Shown piece after piece: positions 25,397-34,210 of a stretch of 36,423 nt of DNA (position 1 is its first letter; every line of letters starts with the position of its first letter). Source of the DNA: JAVVSR01 sp036654095 (GTDB lineage Bacteria; Bacillota; Clostridia; Christensenellales; CAG-917); assembly GCA_036654095.1 (NCBI GenBank), contig JAVVSR010000015.1, positions 1 through 36,423 of the forward strand, given 5' to 3'. Below the pieces are notes generated by a model, which worked only from the letters and a program-made list of their open reading frames with translations, did not search any database and was not told the origin of the DNA. Both the position numbers and the translations under genes were made by a program.

Positions 25397-26549
25397 AAAT
25401 AATATTTTAATTTTGACTTCTATTACGACAGACAGGTCGGCGATTAAAGCTATTGAAGCGCAATTCAAACGTTTTCATCAAAACTTCAACGTTATCGTTA
25501 TTGATGAGGTTGAGTATGGCGCGCAAAAATTAGCGGAAAGAAGGGCATCAACTCACGAAAAATTTATGCAAACTATCCCGACTCTTTATCGAAAAGCGAA
25601 ATCAATAAAATCGGGGTTTTCTCGCACCCCTATATCCCTTAGCGAAAGACGTTCGCTTTCAAGGAAACTCAGAGGCACTGCTAAAAGAATTTATAATGCC
25701 ATTATTAGGTTTAGCCCCGACGTTGTTTTAGCTACAACTTCAAAAACAATGCACGAGGCGGTTGCCGCAAAAAGAAGGTCTAACTTTAAATTTCCTATTG
25801 TTGGGCTTATGAATAGATTTACCGTTGACCGCAGTTTTTATAGCGCGTATGCCGATGGCTATATCGTGGAAAATCTCGATATGAAAAATAAACTTACAAG
25901 TATGGGTTTTCCTAGCAATAAAATTTTTGTTTTAGGAATGCCTATTTCGGAAAATATGCCAGGCGTTGAATATGTCGTGAAGAAAAAGTCGCACTTGGGC
26001 TTAAATATGAACCCCACTGTTTATTTGTACGGCGGAAAGGTTGGTTCACGAGAAATGCTCCCTGTTTTCGAGCTTTTACTTGACCAAGGCGACGTTATAA
26101 ATATTATCGCCGACTGCGGACGAAATCGCAATCTTCATATCGCTATTTTAAAGATGATTGATGAGCGAAAATCGCAAAATGTTAAAGTTTATTTAAATAC
26201 TGATGGCGAAAGTGAAAACACTTTAATTGCCGCCGACTGCGTAATGACGGTGTTTGATGCCGAACTAATTTATAGGTCATTTTTATTAAATATACCCGTT
26301 ATAGCATACGCGCCCGACAACGCCAGCGAGGAAGCTGACCTTAAGTATTTAGAAGAAAAGAAACTTATTTATTACGCGCACGATTATAATTTTGCAATTA
26401 TAGGTATGTACAAAATAATACAAACAAATTTAGCCAAGCAACTTGTTGAGTCTGCCTCGGTACGTACTTCGCCAACAGCGCTTGCGGAAATTTGCAATAC
26501 GCTTGCCAATTTTAGTATTAAAACTAAAGAAGATATTGACGAAATTTAA
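25386..26549 (+). CDS. MGDG-synthase/MurG-like glycosyltransferase, divergent
   Basis: 387 residues with a GT-B glycosyltransferase look, closest in pattern to processive diacylglycerol glucosyltransferases. An N-terminal ILILTSI strand is followed by an AIKAIEAQF helix, a 'VVLATTSKTMHEAV' acceptor-side segment, 'GYIVENLDMKNKL..MGFPSNKIFVLGMPIS' and a C-terminal donor domain ('VYLYGGKVG', 'AADCVMTVFDAELIYRSFLLNIPVIAYAP'). The usual GxGH loop at the N-terminus is missing (TDRSA here), so activity or the acceptor may differ. There is no membrane helix; association with lipid would be peripheral. GGAGG lies in the end of the U32 gene, which it overlaps by 11 bp. Function is inferred. Confidence 0.6.
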   Translation: MKFKNNILILTSITTDRSAIKAIEAQFKRFHQNFNVIVIDEVEYGAQKLAERRASTHEKFMQTIPTLYRKAKSIKSGFSRTPISLSERRSLSRKLRGTAKRIYNAIIRFSPDVVLATTSKTMHEAVAAKRRSNFKFPIVGLMNRFTVDRSFYSAYADGYIVENLDMKNKLTSMGFPSNKIFVLGMPISENMPGVEYVVKKKSHLGLNMNPTVYLYGGKVGSREMLPVFELLLDQGDVINIIADCGRNRNLHIAILKMIDERKSQNVKVYLNTDGESENTLIAADCVMTVFDAELIYRSFLLNIPVIAYAPDNASEEADLKYLEEKKLIYYAHDYNFAIIGMYKIIQTNLAKQLVESASVRTSPTALAEICNTLANFSIKTKEDIDEI

Positions 26550-26688
26550 TGAAATTATTATGTTTTATATCGATTGAAAGCGCGGATTGTAACTTGAATT
26601 TGAAGTTTAATTAAGTACACGTGAATTATATGTCACTTAAAAATTTAAAAATAAAATATTTAATAATACGTTTTTATAGGAGTTTACA

Positions 26689-26976
26689 ATGTTAAAACAT
26701 ATCGTTATTTATAAGCTAAATGATACCTCTCCCGAAATGTTAAACAAAATTAGGGATACTTTTTACAGTATGAAGGGCAAAATTGATTGTTTAGTTGACA
26801 TTAAGTGCGGTTGGGATTTGTTGCATAGTGGCAGAAGTTTTGATTTTTGCTTAGAATGTACATTTGAGAGTATGGAAAAAATGCAAGAATATCAAGTAAA
26901 TCCCGTACATTTACCAGTAAAGGCATTTGTTGGCACCGTTGCGACCCAATCGGCTTGCGTAGACTTTTTGTACTAA
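26689..26976 (+). CDS. Dabb family (stress-responsive alpha/beta barrel) protein
   Basis: 95 residues opening with MLKHIVIYKL, the typical start of the dimeric alpha/beta-barrel (Dabb) fold, and ending with the conserved pattern NPVHLPVKAFV. These small soluble dimers are seen in stress responses and as small enzymes; no substrate is known here. TAGGAG precedes the ATG. bioY starts 16 bp downstream and may be co-transcribed. Confidence 0.85.
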   Translation: MLKHIVIYKLNDTSPEMLNKIRDTFYSMKGKIDCLVDIKCGWDLLHSGRSFDFCLECTFESMEKMQEYQVNPVHLPVKAFVGTVATQSACVDFLY

Positions 26977-26992
26977 TAAAAAGGATTTTTAA

Positions 26993-27520
26993 ATGAATAA
27001 AAGCAGAAGTTTGGCTTACATAGCGTTGTTTACTGCGCTAACAGCGGTAAGCGCGTTTATACGCATACCATTTGCCATTCCGTTCACATTACAAACATTA
27101 GCTTGTATGGTTGCAGGGTTGATGTTGCCAAAGCGCGAAGCGGTTATGTCGCAGGTATTATATTTGGCGCTAGGTTTAATTGGAATACCAATTTTTACAA
27201 ATGGAGGCGGTTTTGCCTACGTGCTTGAGCCAACTTTCGGATATGCGCTATTTTTGCCTTGTGCTTGTCTAATAATAAATGTTTTAAATAAAATAAATTT
27301 GCGACCAACAGTGTGCGCATTTTTTGCAGCGATTGCGTTGTTATTGTTTGGAACGACATATTTCGCGTTAATTTCGCAGTTTTATTTAGGGAAAAATACC
27401 GACATTGGTAAACTTATGGTAAGTTGCACATTGATTTTTGTACCAATAGAATTAGTTAAGGCAGTTGTTGCCAGTTTGTTATACTCAAGATTAAAAAAGA
27501 TTAGTATATTAGAAGATTAA
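26993..27520 (+). CDS. bioY: biotin transporter BioY (ECF S component)
   Basis: A 175-residue integral membrane protein that captures biotin for an energy-coupling factor transporter. The first helix starts LAYIALFTALTAVSAFIRIP, and the BioY stretches IPFTLQTLACMVAGLMLP, LYLALGLIGIPIFTNGGG and EPTFGYALF are clear. About five to six hydrophobic segments are visible. The EcfA/A'/T module is not in this window, so a shared module elsewhere is expected. AAGGA precedes the ATG. No biotin operator is recognised upstream. Confidence 0.93.
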   Translation: MNKSRSLAYIALFTALTAVSAFIRIPFAIPFTLQTLACMVAGLMLPKREAVMSQVLYLALGLIGIPIFTNGGGFAYVLEPTFGYALFLPCACLIINVLNKINLRPTVCAFFAAIALLLFGTTYFALISQFYLGKNTDIGKLMVSCTLIFVPIELVKAVVASLLYSRLKKISILED

Positions 27521-27563
27521 AAAGTGTTTCTTTGCAAATGCTAATAGGGCATATGAGGTGACT

Positions 27564-28217
27564 ATGGCATTTATAATTTTAGGAGTAGTATCGGTTTACG
27601 CGCTTTTAGGCGGTGGGCAAAGTTTTTTTAAACAATTTGGATTAAACAGCATTTCAACAGTAATTTTTTTAACCATTGTAATCATTGGAAATATAATACC
27701 TCCTATTAGATTGACAGCAAACTTTTCGTTATCAATAGGCGGAAGTCTAATTATTGTTTATGCGCTGCTATCAATATTTTATCACAACAAATTTGCAACT
27801 CAACTATATATTATATATATATCAGCGTTTTTAGGATTTGCATTTTACTTTTTAGGCCGTTATCTTTTAAATAGTCCAACAGGGCTTTTTAACACAACTA
27901 ATTATTTGCTTTTAGCTGGGTTAAGTTTAGCGGTTTCGCTGTTTTCAGTCAGCCCCAAAAATGCCTTTTCAATAGGCGTTTTTTCAATTACAATGACTGA
28001 CTTAATTTTTTCAATGCAAATGCCGAATTCCGTATATATTTTAGGTGGCAATGGAAGTTTTTTAGCAATGGTAGCAGTTTCAATGCTTTCGATTATTTCG
28101 CTTATTGTAATTCTGTCGGCAAAAGCCAAGGTGTATCCAAGTAGAAAAGAAATGATTTATGAGGCATCGGAAGAATTATTCCCTGACGAAGAAGATGAAA
28201 AACCAAAAAATTATTAG
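27564..28217 (+). CDS. polytopic membrane protein of unknown function, acidic tail
   Basis: 217 residues with about six to seven hydrophobic segments covering residues 2-190 and a soluble tail ending EELFPDEEDEKPKNY, which is strongly acidic. No family is recognised. The ATG at 27564 follows GAGG (27555-27558) at 5-nt spacing; a GTG at 27558 overlaps that site and is unlikely. It lies 43 bp after bioY, so it may be co-transcribed, but a link to biotin uptake is only guesswork. Confidence 0.8.
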   Translation: MAFIILGVVSVYALLGGGQSFFKQFGLNSISTVIFLTIVIIGNIIPPIRLTANFSLSIGGSLIIVYALLSIFYHNKFATQLYIIYISAFLGFAFYFLGRYLLNSPTGLFNTTNYLLLAGLSLAVSLFSVSPKNAFSIGVFSITMTDLIFSMQMPNSVYILGGNGSFLAMVAVSMLSIISLIVILSAKAKVYPSRKEMIYEASEELFPDEEDEKPKNY

Positions 28218-28239
28218 CAATATTATACTATTTAAAACG

Positions 28240-28269
28240 CTTGACTTATTTATGTTTTTACACAATAAT
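28240..28269 (+). promoter_or_regulatory. possible promoter upstream of DUF512 gene
   Basis: TTGACT (28240-28245), 18 bp and AATAAT (28264-28269). Transcription would start about 28276, just before the short leader ORF. Confidence 0.45.
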
Positions 28270-28292
28270 ATACTAAATATAAATATAAGGAT

Positions 28293-28355
28293 ATGAATAT
28301 ATTTGTAAAATGCAATAAAGCGGATATAAATATCTTAAAATTAACTCATTTATGA
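28293..28355 (+). CDS. candidate 20-codon leader ORF coupled to DUF512 gene
   Basis: ATG at 28293 opens a 20-codon frame (MNIFVKCNKADI... ) whose TGA at 28353-28355 overlaps the DUF512 start codon as ATGA. AAGG (28287-28290) lies only 2 nt upstream, which is tight for a Shine-Dalgarno. The following gene has none, so this frame could supply ribosomes to it. It could also be chance in AT-rich DNA. Confidence 0.35.
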   Translation: MNIFVKCNKADINILKLTHL

Positions 28356-29629
28356 CAAAAATTTTCGGTTTTGACAAAGGTTCTTATGCAAAGCGCGCAG
28401 GCTTGAAAATAGGTGACAGCATTGTTTCGATTTGCGGTCATTCGATTGACGATATTTTGGATTATATTTTTTTCGATGGCGAGGAAAATATTGAAATAGT
28501 TTATGTAAATATGTCGGGTGTTCAAAAAACCGTCAAGTTTAAAAAACCATTAGATAAATCATTAGGAATTGATTTTGGCGAGGAATTTCAATTAACTCCA
28601 AAACGCTGTAAAAACAAGTGTTTGTTTTGCTTTGTTGACCAACTTCCGAAAGATATGCGCGAAACCATGTACATAAAGGACGACGATTATAGGCTATCTT
28701 TTGTTAGCGGCAATTATGTTACGCTAACAAACATTTCAGAAAGTGATATAAAACGTATTGTCGATTATCGAATTTCTCCTCTTTATATTTCAGTTCACGC
28801 AGCTGACGACCAAGTTCGAAAGTTGCTTGTTACCAATTCGAACACGGCGCATTTGATGGAGTATATGAAATATTTTGCTGAAAATGGCATTAGTATGCAT
28901 ACGCAAGTTGTGCTTTGCGAGGGCATCAATGACGGCGCGGTTTTAAAAAATACACTCGACACCCTTTATGAAATGTATCCGTCTGTTTTATCGCTTGCGG
29001 TTGTGCCTGTTGGTTTGACCTCTTATCGCGATGGCCTTTATCCGCTAAAACCATTGTCAAAGCAATGCGTTGAAGAAACTATAAACACTGTCGAAAAGTT
29101 TAATGAAGGCAAAAATTTTTGTTGGTGCAGTGATGAATTCTATATAAAAGCAGGCCGAGAAATACCGTGTTATGAATACTATGATGGTTTTAGTCAAATT
29201 GAAAACGGAGTTGGGTTAGTTGCAACTTTTCGTGAAAATGTCAGCGAAAGTTTGTTAGGTTTAAAACAAACCGATATGAACGGGAAAAAAATAGCATTTA
29301 TTACAGGTAAGTCATTTTGTGGCGAGTTGGTTTCGACGCTCGAAAGTATTAAGCAAAAACTGATAAATGTTGAATTTAAAGTTTTTGCAATCAATAACGA
29401 CTTTTTTGGTGACAGCATTACCGTATCGGGGTTGGTTGTAGGGAACGACATTTTGAAGCAAGTAGAAAAGGGTTATGATGCCTATTTTCTGCCACGGAAT
29501 ATGCTAAAAGAGTTTGAAAGCGTTTTTCTTGATGGTATTACCATTGATGAAGTCGCAAGCAAGCTGGGCAAAGTTGAAGTTCTTTCGGCGCTCGGCGAGG
29601 ATTTAGTTCAAAAGATAATTGAGGTATAA
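28352..29629 (+). CDS. DUF512 protein: PDZ domain and radical SAM-type cluster motif
   Basis: 425 residues. The N-terminal about 65 form a PDZ-like domain (MTKIFGFDKGSYAKRAGLKIGDSI). A C86-x3-C90-x2-C93 motif (RCKNKCLFCFVDQ) suits a radical SAM 4Fe-4S centre, followed by VSVHAAD-like YISVHAAD and the DUF512 region. It belongs to the uncharacterised family often found beside der in Clostridia, as here: der starts two bases after this stop. A role in ribosome assembly alongside Der is possible but unproven. No Shine-Dalgarno is visible before the ATG; a 20-codon ORF ends on it (ATGA). Confidence 0.88.
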   Translation: MTKIFGFDKGSYAKRAGLKIGDSIVSICGHSIDDILDYIFFDGEENIEIVYVNMSGVQKTVKFKKPLDKSLGIDFGEEFQLTPKRCKNKCLFCFVDQLPKDMRETMYIKDDDYRLSFVSGNYVTLTNISESDIKRIVDYRISPLYISVHAADDQVRKLLVTNSNTAHLMEYMKYFAENGISMHTQVVLCEGINDGAVLKNTLDTLYEMYPSVLSLAVVPVGLTSYRDGLYPLKPLSKQCVEETINTVEKFNEGKNFCWCSDEFYIKAGREIPCYEYYDGFSQIENGVGLVATFRENVSESLLGLKQTDMNGKKIAFITGKSFCGELVSTLESIKQKLINVEFKVFAINNDFFGDSITVSGLVVGNDILKQVEKGYDAYFLPRNMLKEFESVFLDGITIDEVASKLGKVEVLSALGEDLVQKIIEV

Positions 29630-29630
29630 A

Positions 29631-30956
29631 ATGATAAAAAAACCGCTAGTAGCTATTGTCGGGCGTCCAAATGTCGGCAAATCTACTTTTTTTAATAAAA
29701 TAGTTGGGAAACGTATTTCCATTGTTGAAGATACTCCCGGCGTTACGCGCGATAGATTGTATGCCGATGCCGAATGGTGTGGAACTACTTTTACCATTAT
29801 CGACACAGGTGGGCTTGAAATTAAAAGCGAAGACGAAATGTGGATGCACATTAAAGCGCAAGCTGAAATTGCTGTTGAAACCGCAGATTTAGTTTTATTT
29901 ATGCTTGATGGTAAACTTGGTTTAACGTCAGAGGATTATGAAGTTGCAAAGTATCTGCGTAAAAGTGGAAAGCCAATGTTGCTTGTGGTCAATAAACTTG
30001 ACAATAATGAAACTGAAAGGCTTTATGATTTTTATCAGCTAGGTTGTGGCGAGCCGATAGGTATTTCGGCGCAGCAGGCAATGGGTTTAGGTGACTTGCT
30101 TGATGAAATCGTTAAAAATATTAAGCATTTTTCGGCCGAAGACGAGGAAACCGACGTTTTGAAAATTGCAGTCGTAGGCAAGCCGAACGCGGGTAAAAGT
30201 TCTATTGTAAACAGGCTTTTAGGGTATGACCGTGTTATTGTAAGCGATATTGCTGGGACAACTCGCGACGCTATTGACACAACTTTTACAGTAGACGGCA
30301 AAAAATATATGTTGATTGATACTGCGGGAATTAGGCGTAAGCGCAGTATTGAAGAGGATTTGGAACAGTACAGTGTAATGAGAAGCTTAGGCGCAGTAAG
30401 GCGAGCTGACGTTGTTATGGTTATTATTGACTCGTCGGAAGAAATTTCTGAGCAAGATATAAAGCTAGCAGGATACGTACACGAACAGGGCAAACCAAGT
30501 TTAATAGTTATGAATAAGTGGGACCTTGTTGAGAAGGATAATCATACAATGACTAAGTTCAAACGTCAACTTGACGAGGAACTTAAGTTTATGTATTATT
30601 TCCAACCGATGTTTGTTTCGGCAAAAACGGGACAGCGCGCGGGTGAATTGTTGACCGCATCAAGAAAAGTTTTTGAAAACTCCACTAAGCGTATTACAAC
30701 AGGATTGCTTAATGATGTTTTGCAAGAAGCTATATTAACAAATGAACCACCGTCAAAAAATGGTCGTCGCTTAAAAATTTACTATACTACGCAAGTGGCA
30801 ACCGCTCCGCCAGCTTTTGTTATTTTTGTAAACGACGAAACAATTATGCACTTCAGTTACAAACGTTATTTGGAAAATGCAATCCGCCGTTCGTTTGATT
30901 TCAGCGGAACGCCAATAAAAATTATTATTAGAAATAAAAATGAGAAGGATATTTAA
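29631..30956 (+). CDS. der: ribosome biogenesis GTPase Der (EngA)
   Basis: A 441-residue tandem GTPase needed for 50S subunit assembly. The first G domain has GRPNVGKS (11-18), DTPGVTRDR and NKLD; the second has GKPNAGKS (about 183-190), DIAGTTRDAID, DTAGIRRK and NKWD. A KH-like domain ends the protein (KIYYTTQVATAPPAFVIFVND). GAGG precedes the ATG at 29631, two bases after the DUF512 stop. An aspartate aminotransferase gene begins one base after its stop. Confidence 0.97.
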   Translation: MIKKPLVAIVGRPNVGKSTFFNKIVGKRISIVEDTPGVTRDRLYADAEWCGTTFTIIDTGGLEIKSEDEMWMHIKAQAEIAVETADLVLFMLDGKLGLTSEDYEVAKYLRKSGKPMLLVVNKLDNNETERLYDFYQLGCGEPIGISAQQAMGLGDLLDEIVKNIKHFSAEDEETDVLKIAVVGKPNAGKSSIVNRLLGYDRVIVSDIAGTTRDAIDTTFTVDGKKYMLIDTAGIRRKRSIEEDLEQYSVMRSLGAVRRADVVMVIIDSSEEISEQDIKLAGYVHEQGKPSLIVMNKWDLVEKDNHTMTKFKRQLDEELKFMYYFQPMFVSAKTGQRAGELLTASRKVFENSTKRITTGLLNDVLQEAILTNEPPSKNGRRLKIYYTTQVATAPPAFVIFVNDETIMHFSYKRYLENAIRRSFDFSGTPIKIIIRNKNEKDI

Positions 30957-32228
30957 ATGAACTATTCAGAATTGTCAAAACCCGAAGCCGCAGAGCTTTT
31001 GGAAAAAGAGATGAAGCAATACAAGCGTTTTCAAGGTTTAAAGCTTTCATTAGATATGTCGCGCGGAAAGCCTTGTACCGAACAGTTGGATATGGTTAGC
31101 GATATTTTTGATGTTCTAAATTCAAAATCGGATTTCAAGCTAGCCAATGGTATTGACTCAAGAAATTATGGTTGCGTTGATGGTATTCCTGAATTAAAAC
31201 AGCTGTTTGGTAAAATTTTTAATGTTATGCCAAGTGAAGTTGCTGTAAGCGATGGCTCAAGCCTTGCGCTTATGTACGGCATTGTTCAGCACGGAAAGCA
31301 ATTTGGTTTTGCCGGTAATGTGCCGTGGAATAAACTTCCAAAAGTTAAATTTATTTGTTTAACTCCGGGCTATGACCGACACTTTGGTATTTGTGAGACT
31401 TTTGGTATTGAAATGATTTCTGTCCCAATGACGAGCGATGGAATTAATATGGATATGATTGAAGCGCTTGTCGCAAACGATAGCTCCATTAAGGGGATTT
31501 GGTGCGTGCCAAAGTATAGCAATCCGACAGGGCTTACATATAGCGACGAGGTTGTCGATAGGCTAGCTAATATGAAAACCGCGGCTTCTGATTTTAGAAT
31601 TATGTGGGACGATGCTTATTTTGCGCATACGCTTTTTAAGGACGAACCGCTTAAAGACATTATGCAGGCTATCAAAAAAGCAGGCAATCCCGACCGAGTA
31701 TTTATGTTTGCGTCGACGTCAAAAATTACGCTAGCAGGGGCAGGTGTTTCGGCGATTATTTCAAGTGAAAACAATATTAAGGAATATAAAAATCGTATTA
31801 CATTCCAAACTATTGGGCCAAACAAAGTTTCACAACTTATGCACTTCCGCTATATTAAAGATATCGATAACCTGAAAAAAATTATGGAAAAGCACGCTGA
31901 AATTTTGCGTCCTAAATTTTTAATAGTTTTAAATACTTTGCAACGCGACTTCGTAAGTGGCGATGTTGTTAATTGGACAGCGCCTAATGGAGGGTATTTT
32001 GTTTCAGTAAATATTTTAAAAGGCAGCGCAAAACGTGTTGTTCAGCTTGCGCTAGAAGCAGGCGTTAAATTTACAAATGCAGGCGCCACCTATCCTTTGG
32101 GCAATGATGATAAAGATAGCAATTTGCGTATTGCGCCTTCATATCCTCCGCTTAATGAGTTGGAAACAGCTATGGAAGTTTTTTCAAATGCAGTTAAAAT
32201 TTCCGCGCTTGAAGCAATTTTAAAATAA
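30957..32228 (+). CDS. aspartate aminotransferase, subgroup Ic type
   Basis: A 423-residue PLP aminotransferase of the Asp_aminotransf family (the AspT type of corynebacteria), distinct from classical AspC. DMSRGKPCTEQLDM (33-46), NYGCVDGIPELK, CVPKYSNPTG, WDDAY and the PLP lysine K256 in ASTSKITLAGAG are seen. It would interconvert aspartate and oxaloacetate. It starts one base after the der stop, with AAGGA before it, so it belongs to the DUF512-der unit. A strong terminator follows. Confidence 0.9.
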   Translation: MNYSELSKPEAAELLEKEMKQYKRFQGLKLSLDMSRGKPCTEQLDMVSDIFDVLNSKSDFKLANGIDSRNYGCVDGIPELKQLFGKIFNVMPSEVAVSDGSSLALMYGIVQHGKQFGFAGNVPWNKLPKVKFICLTPGYDRHFGICETFGIEMISVPMTSDGINMDMIEALVANDSSIKGIWCVPKYSNPTGLTYSDEVVDRLANMKTAASDFRIMWDDAYFAHTLFKDEPLKDIMQAIKKAGNPDRVFMFASTSKITLAGAGVSAIISSENNIKEYKNRITFQTIGPNKVSQLMHFRYIKDIDNLKKIMEKHAEILRPKFLIVLNTLQRDFVSGDVVNWTAPNGGYFVSVNILKGSAKRVVQLALEAGVKFTNAGATYPLGNDDKDSNLRIAPSYPPLNELETAMEVFSNAVKISALEAILK

Positions 32229-32276
32229 TTGATAGGTTTTTGATATTCAAAATTTAAACATATATTATTCTAATAA

Positions 32277-32309
32277 AACAAGGCCACCAATTTTGGTGGC
32301 CTTGTTTTT
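32277..32309 (+). terminator. terminator after aspartate aminotransferase
   Basis: A near-perfect stem AACAAGGCCACCAA / TTGGTGGCCTTGTT (14 bp) is followed by a T run. It closes the DUF512-der-aminotransferase unit. Confidence 0.9.
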
Positions 32310-32439
32310 ATACATTCATATGTTTAATTTACATATATTAGTTGCGGAAATATATATTGCCTAATATGCTTGTAAAATATTTGTATAAATGTACATCTTT
32401 TATTTAATCACTTAGTACACTAATGTATATATATTAAAT

Positions 32440-32455
32440 CTAATATTAATATTAG
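32440..32455. promoter_or_regulatory. perfect 16-bp palindrome upstream of spoIVA
   Basis: CTAATATTAATATTAG is a perfect palindrome, 47 bp upstream of the sigma-E-like -35 box. It could be a regulator site, though AT-rich DNA makes chance more likely. Confidence 0.3.
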
Positions 32456-32502
32456 TAGTATCAAATTATAAATTATTTTAAATTTCTTTTACCAAACCAC
32501 AT

Positions 32503-32531
32503 TCATATTTATTTGAATTGTAGAATATAAT
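32503..32531 (+). promoter_or_regulatory. spoIVA: sigma-E-like promoter of spoIVA
   Basis: TCATATT (32503-32509) fits the sigma-E -35 consensus KMATATT exactly. After 14 bp, AATATAAT (32524-32531) fits CATACANT at six of eight positions. The predicted start is near 32538, followed by AAAGGAGG before the ATG. spoIVA is transcribed by sigma-E in B. subtilis, which agrees. Confidence 0.65.
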
Positions 32532-32558
32532 TAACCGACACTAAAAAGGAGGTTAGTT

Positions 32559-34037
32559 ATGACAAATTTTAATTTATACAAGGACATAGCGACGCGCACT
32601 AACGGCGATATATATGTTGGCGTAGTTGGGCCAGTCAGAAGTGGCAAGTCCACATTTATCAAGCGTTTTATGGAGGTGCTAGTTTTAGACAATATCGAGG
32701 ACAAAAACAAGCGTCAGCGCGCGTTGGACGAGTTGCCACAATCGGCAGATGGAAAAAGTATTATGACAACGCAGCCGAAATTTGTGCCGTCAGAAGCTGT
32801 AAAAGTAAATTTTAAGGATAATATTTCGGCAAATATTCGTATGATTGACTGCGTAGGATACATTGTTGACGGGGCTATCGGGCATCTTGAGGGGGGAAAG
32901 GAAAGACAGGTCAGAACGCCGTGGTTTGACTATGAAATTCCGTTTACTAAAGCAGCGGAAATCGGCACGGAAAAGGTAATTCGGGAACATTCAACCATAG
33001 GCGTTTTAGTGACCACAGACGGCAGTATCACTGACATCGACCGCAAATCGTACGTTTCAGCAGAGGAAAGAGTTGTTAAGGAACTGAAAGAACTCGGCAA
33101 GCCGTTTGCTATCGTTTTAAATACAACAACCCCAACAAAGGCCGAAACACTAAAACTTAGCGACGCGCTTCAAGAAAAATATTCCGTTCCCGTTATTGTT
33201 AAGGACGTTATCAATATGACCGAAATTGATATATCTGAAATTATGGAAAAAATATTACTTGAGTTTCCCCTTAAACTAATCGAAACAGTTGCTCCACGTT
33301 GGATTCAAGCGTTGTCGCCCGACAACAGTATTATTAAAGAACTTGTCGGACTTATGACGGGCGCGGCTAAAGATATGCTTAAAATGCGCGATTATACTAA
33401 ATTAGTTTCATCGTTTTCAAGCGCAGGTTATCTCGATTCACCCGAAATTACCAATATGGATATGGGCAAGGGTCGCGTTGAAATGGAAATTAAAGTTAAA
33501 CCTGATTTGTTTTTTACCGTCCTTAGCGAGGAATGTGGCCACGATATTCCCGATGATTTTATGTTATTTAGTTATATTCGGTGTCTTAAACACGCCGAAC
33601 AGGAATACGGGAAAATGAAAGGCGCGCTTCAGGAAGTTTATGACACAGGTTATGGCGTGGTTACGCCGCTTATGAGCGAAATGCTTTTGGAAGAACCCGT
33701 TATGATTAAGCAAGGCGGCCAATACGGCATTAAATTAAAGGCTTCTGCGCCGTCGCTGCACATTATGCGCGTTGATGTTGAAACCGAAGTCAGCCCTATT
33801 GTCGGCACCGAACAGCAAAGTGAAGATTTGGTAAAATCGCTTTTAACCAAGTACGAAAACAATAAAAACGGTATTTGGGAAACAAACATTTTTGGTAAAT
33901 CGTTAAATTCGTTAGTAAATGAAGGTTTGAACAATAAATTACACGCAATGCCTATTGAAGCGCGAGCTAAAATGCGTAAAACGGTTTCAAAAATCGTAAA
34001 CGAAGGCAAGGGCGGCGTGCTTTGTATCTTGCTTTAA
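32559..34037 (+). CDS. spoIVA: stage IV sporulation protein A
   Basis: An ATPase that polymerises on the forespore surface to form the basement layer of the spore coat, made in the mother cell. The 492 residues match full-length SpoIVA. The Walker A GPVRSGKST lies at 24-32, with a TRAFAC-like N-terminal domain and DCVGY (Walker B region), the VTTDGSITDIDR stretch, and a conserved ending (GGVLCILL). AAAGGAGG sits 6 nt before the ATG. The gene stands alone between a terminator and a long gene-free stretch. Presence of spoIVA is the clearest sign that the organism forms endospores, or descends from spore formers. Confidence 0.96.
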   Translation: MTNFNLYKDIATRTNGDIYVGVVGPVRSGKSTFIKRFMEVLVLDNIEDKNKRQRALDELPQSADGKSIMTTQPKFVPSEAVKVNFKDNISANIRMIDCVGYIVDGAIGHLEGGKERQVRTPWFDYEIPFTKAAEIGTEKVIREHSTIGVLVTTDGSITDIDRKSYVSAEERVVKELKELGKPFAIVLNTTTPTKAETLKLSDALQEKYSVPVIVKDVINMTEIDISEIMEKILLEFPLKLIETVAPRWIQALSPDNSIIKELVGLMTGAAKDMLKMRDYTKLVSSFSSAGYLDSPEITNMDMGKGRVEMEIKVKPDLFFTVLSEECGHDIPDDFMLFSYIRCLKHAEQEYGKMKGALQEVYDTGYGVVTPLMSEMLLEEPVMIKQGGQYGIKLKASAPSLHIMRVDVETEVSPIVGTEQQSEDLVKSLLTKYENNKNGIWETNIFGKSLNSLVNEGLNNKLHAMPIEARAKMRKTVSKIVNEGKGGVLCILL

Positions 34038-34210
34038 TATGCATTATTTATAACGAATGTTACAAATAGCAACGATAAACGTATTTGTATTATAGTTAAA
34101 ATTTAATGAGCTAATTACATTTGTGTTTATAGTAAATTAATTAATATATTTTTATTAGGCAAAACATATATTAAAAAACAAATTTAAAAAATTGTTAATC
34201 AATACATTTT

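Larger units (their letters stand above)
32229..32558. other. 330-bp gene-free region before spoIVA
   Basis: No gene. It holds the terminator at 32277-32309, an ATATGT/ACATAT inverted repeat (32318-32336), a perfect 16-bp palindrome (32440-32455) and the sigma-E-like promoter (32503-32531). Confidence 0.75.
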
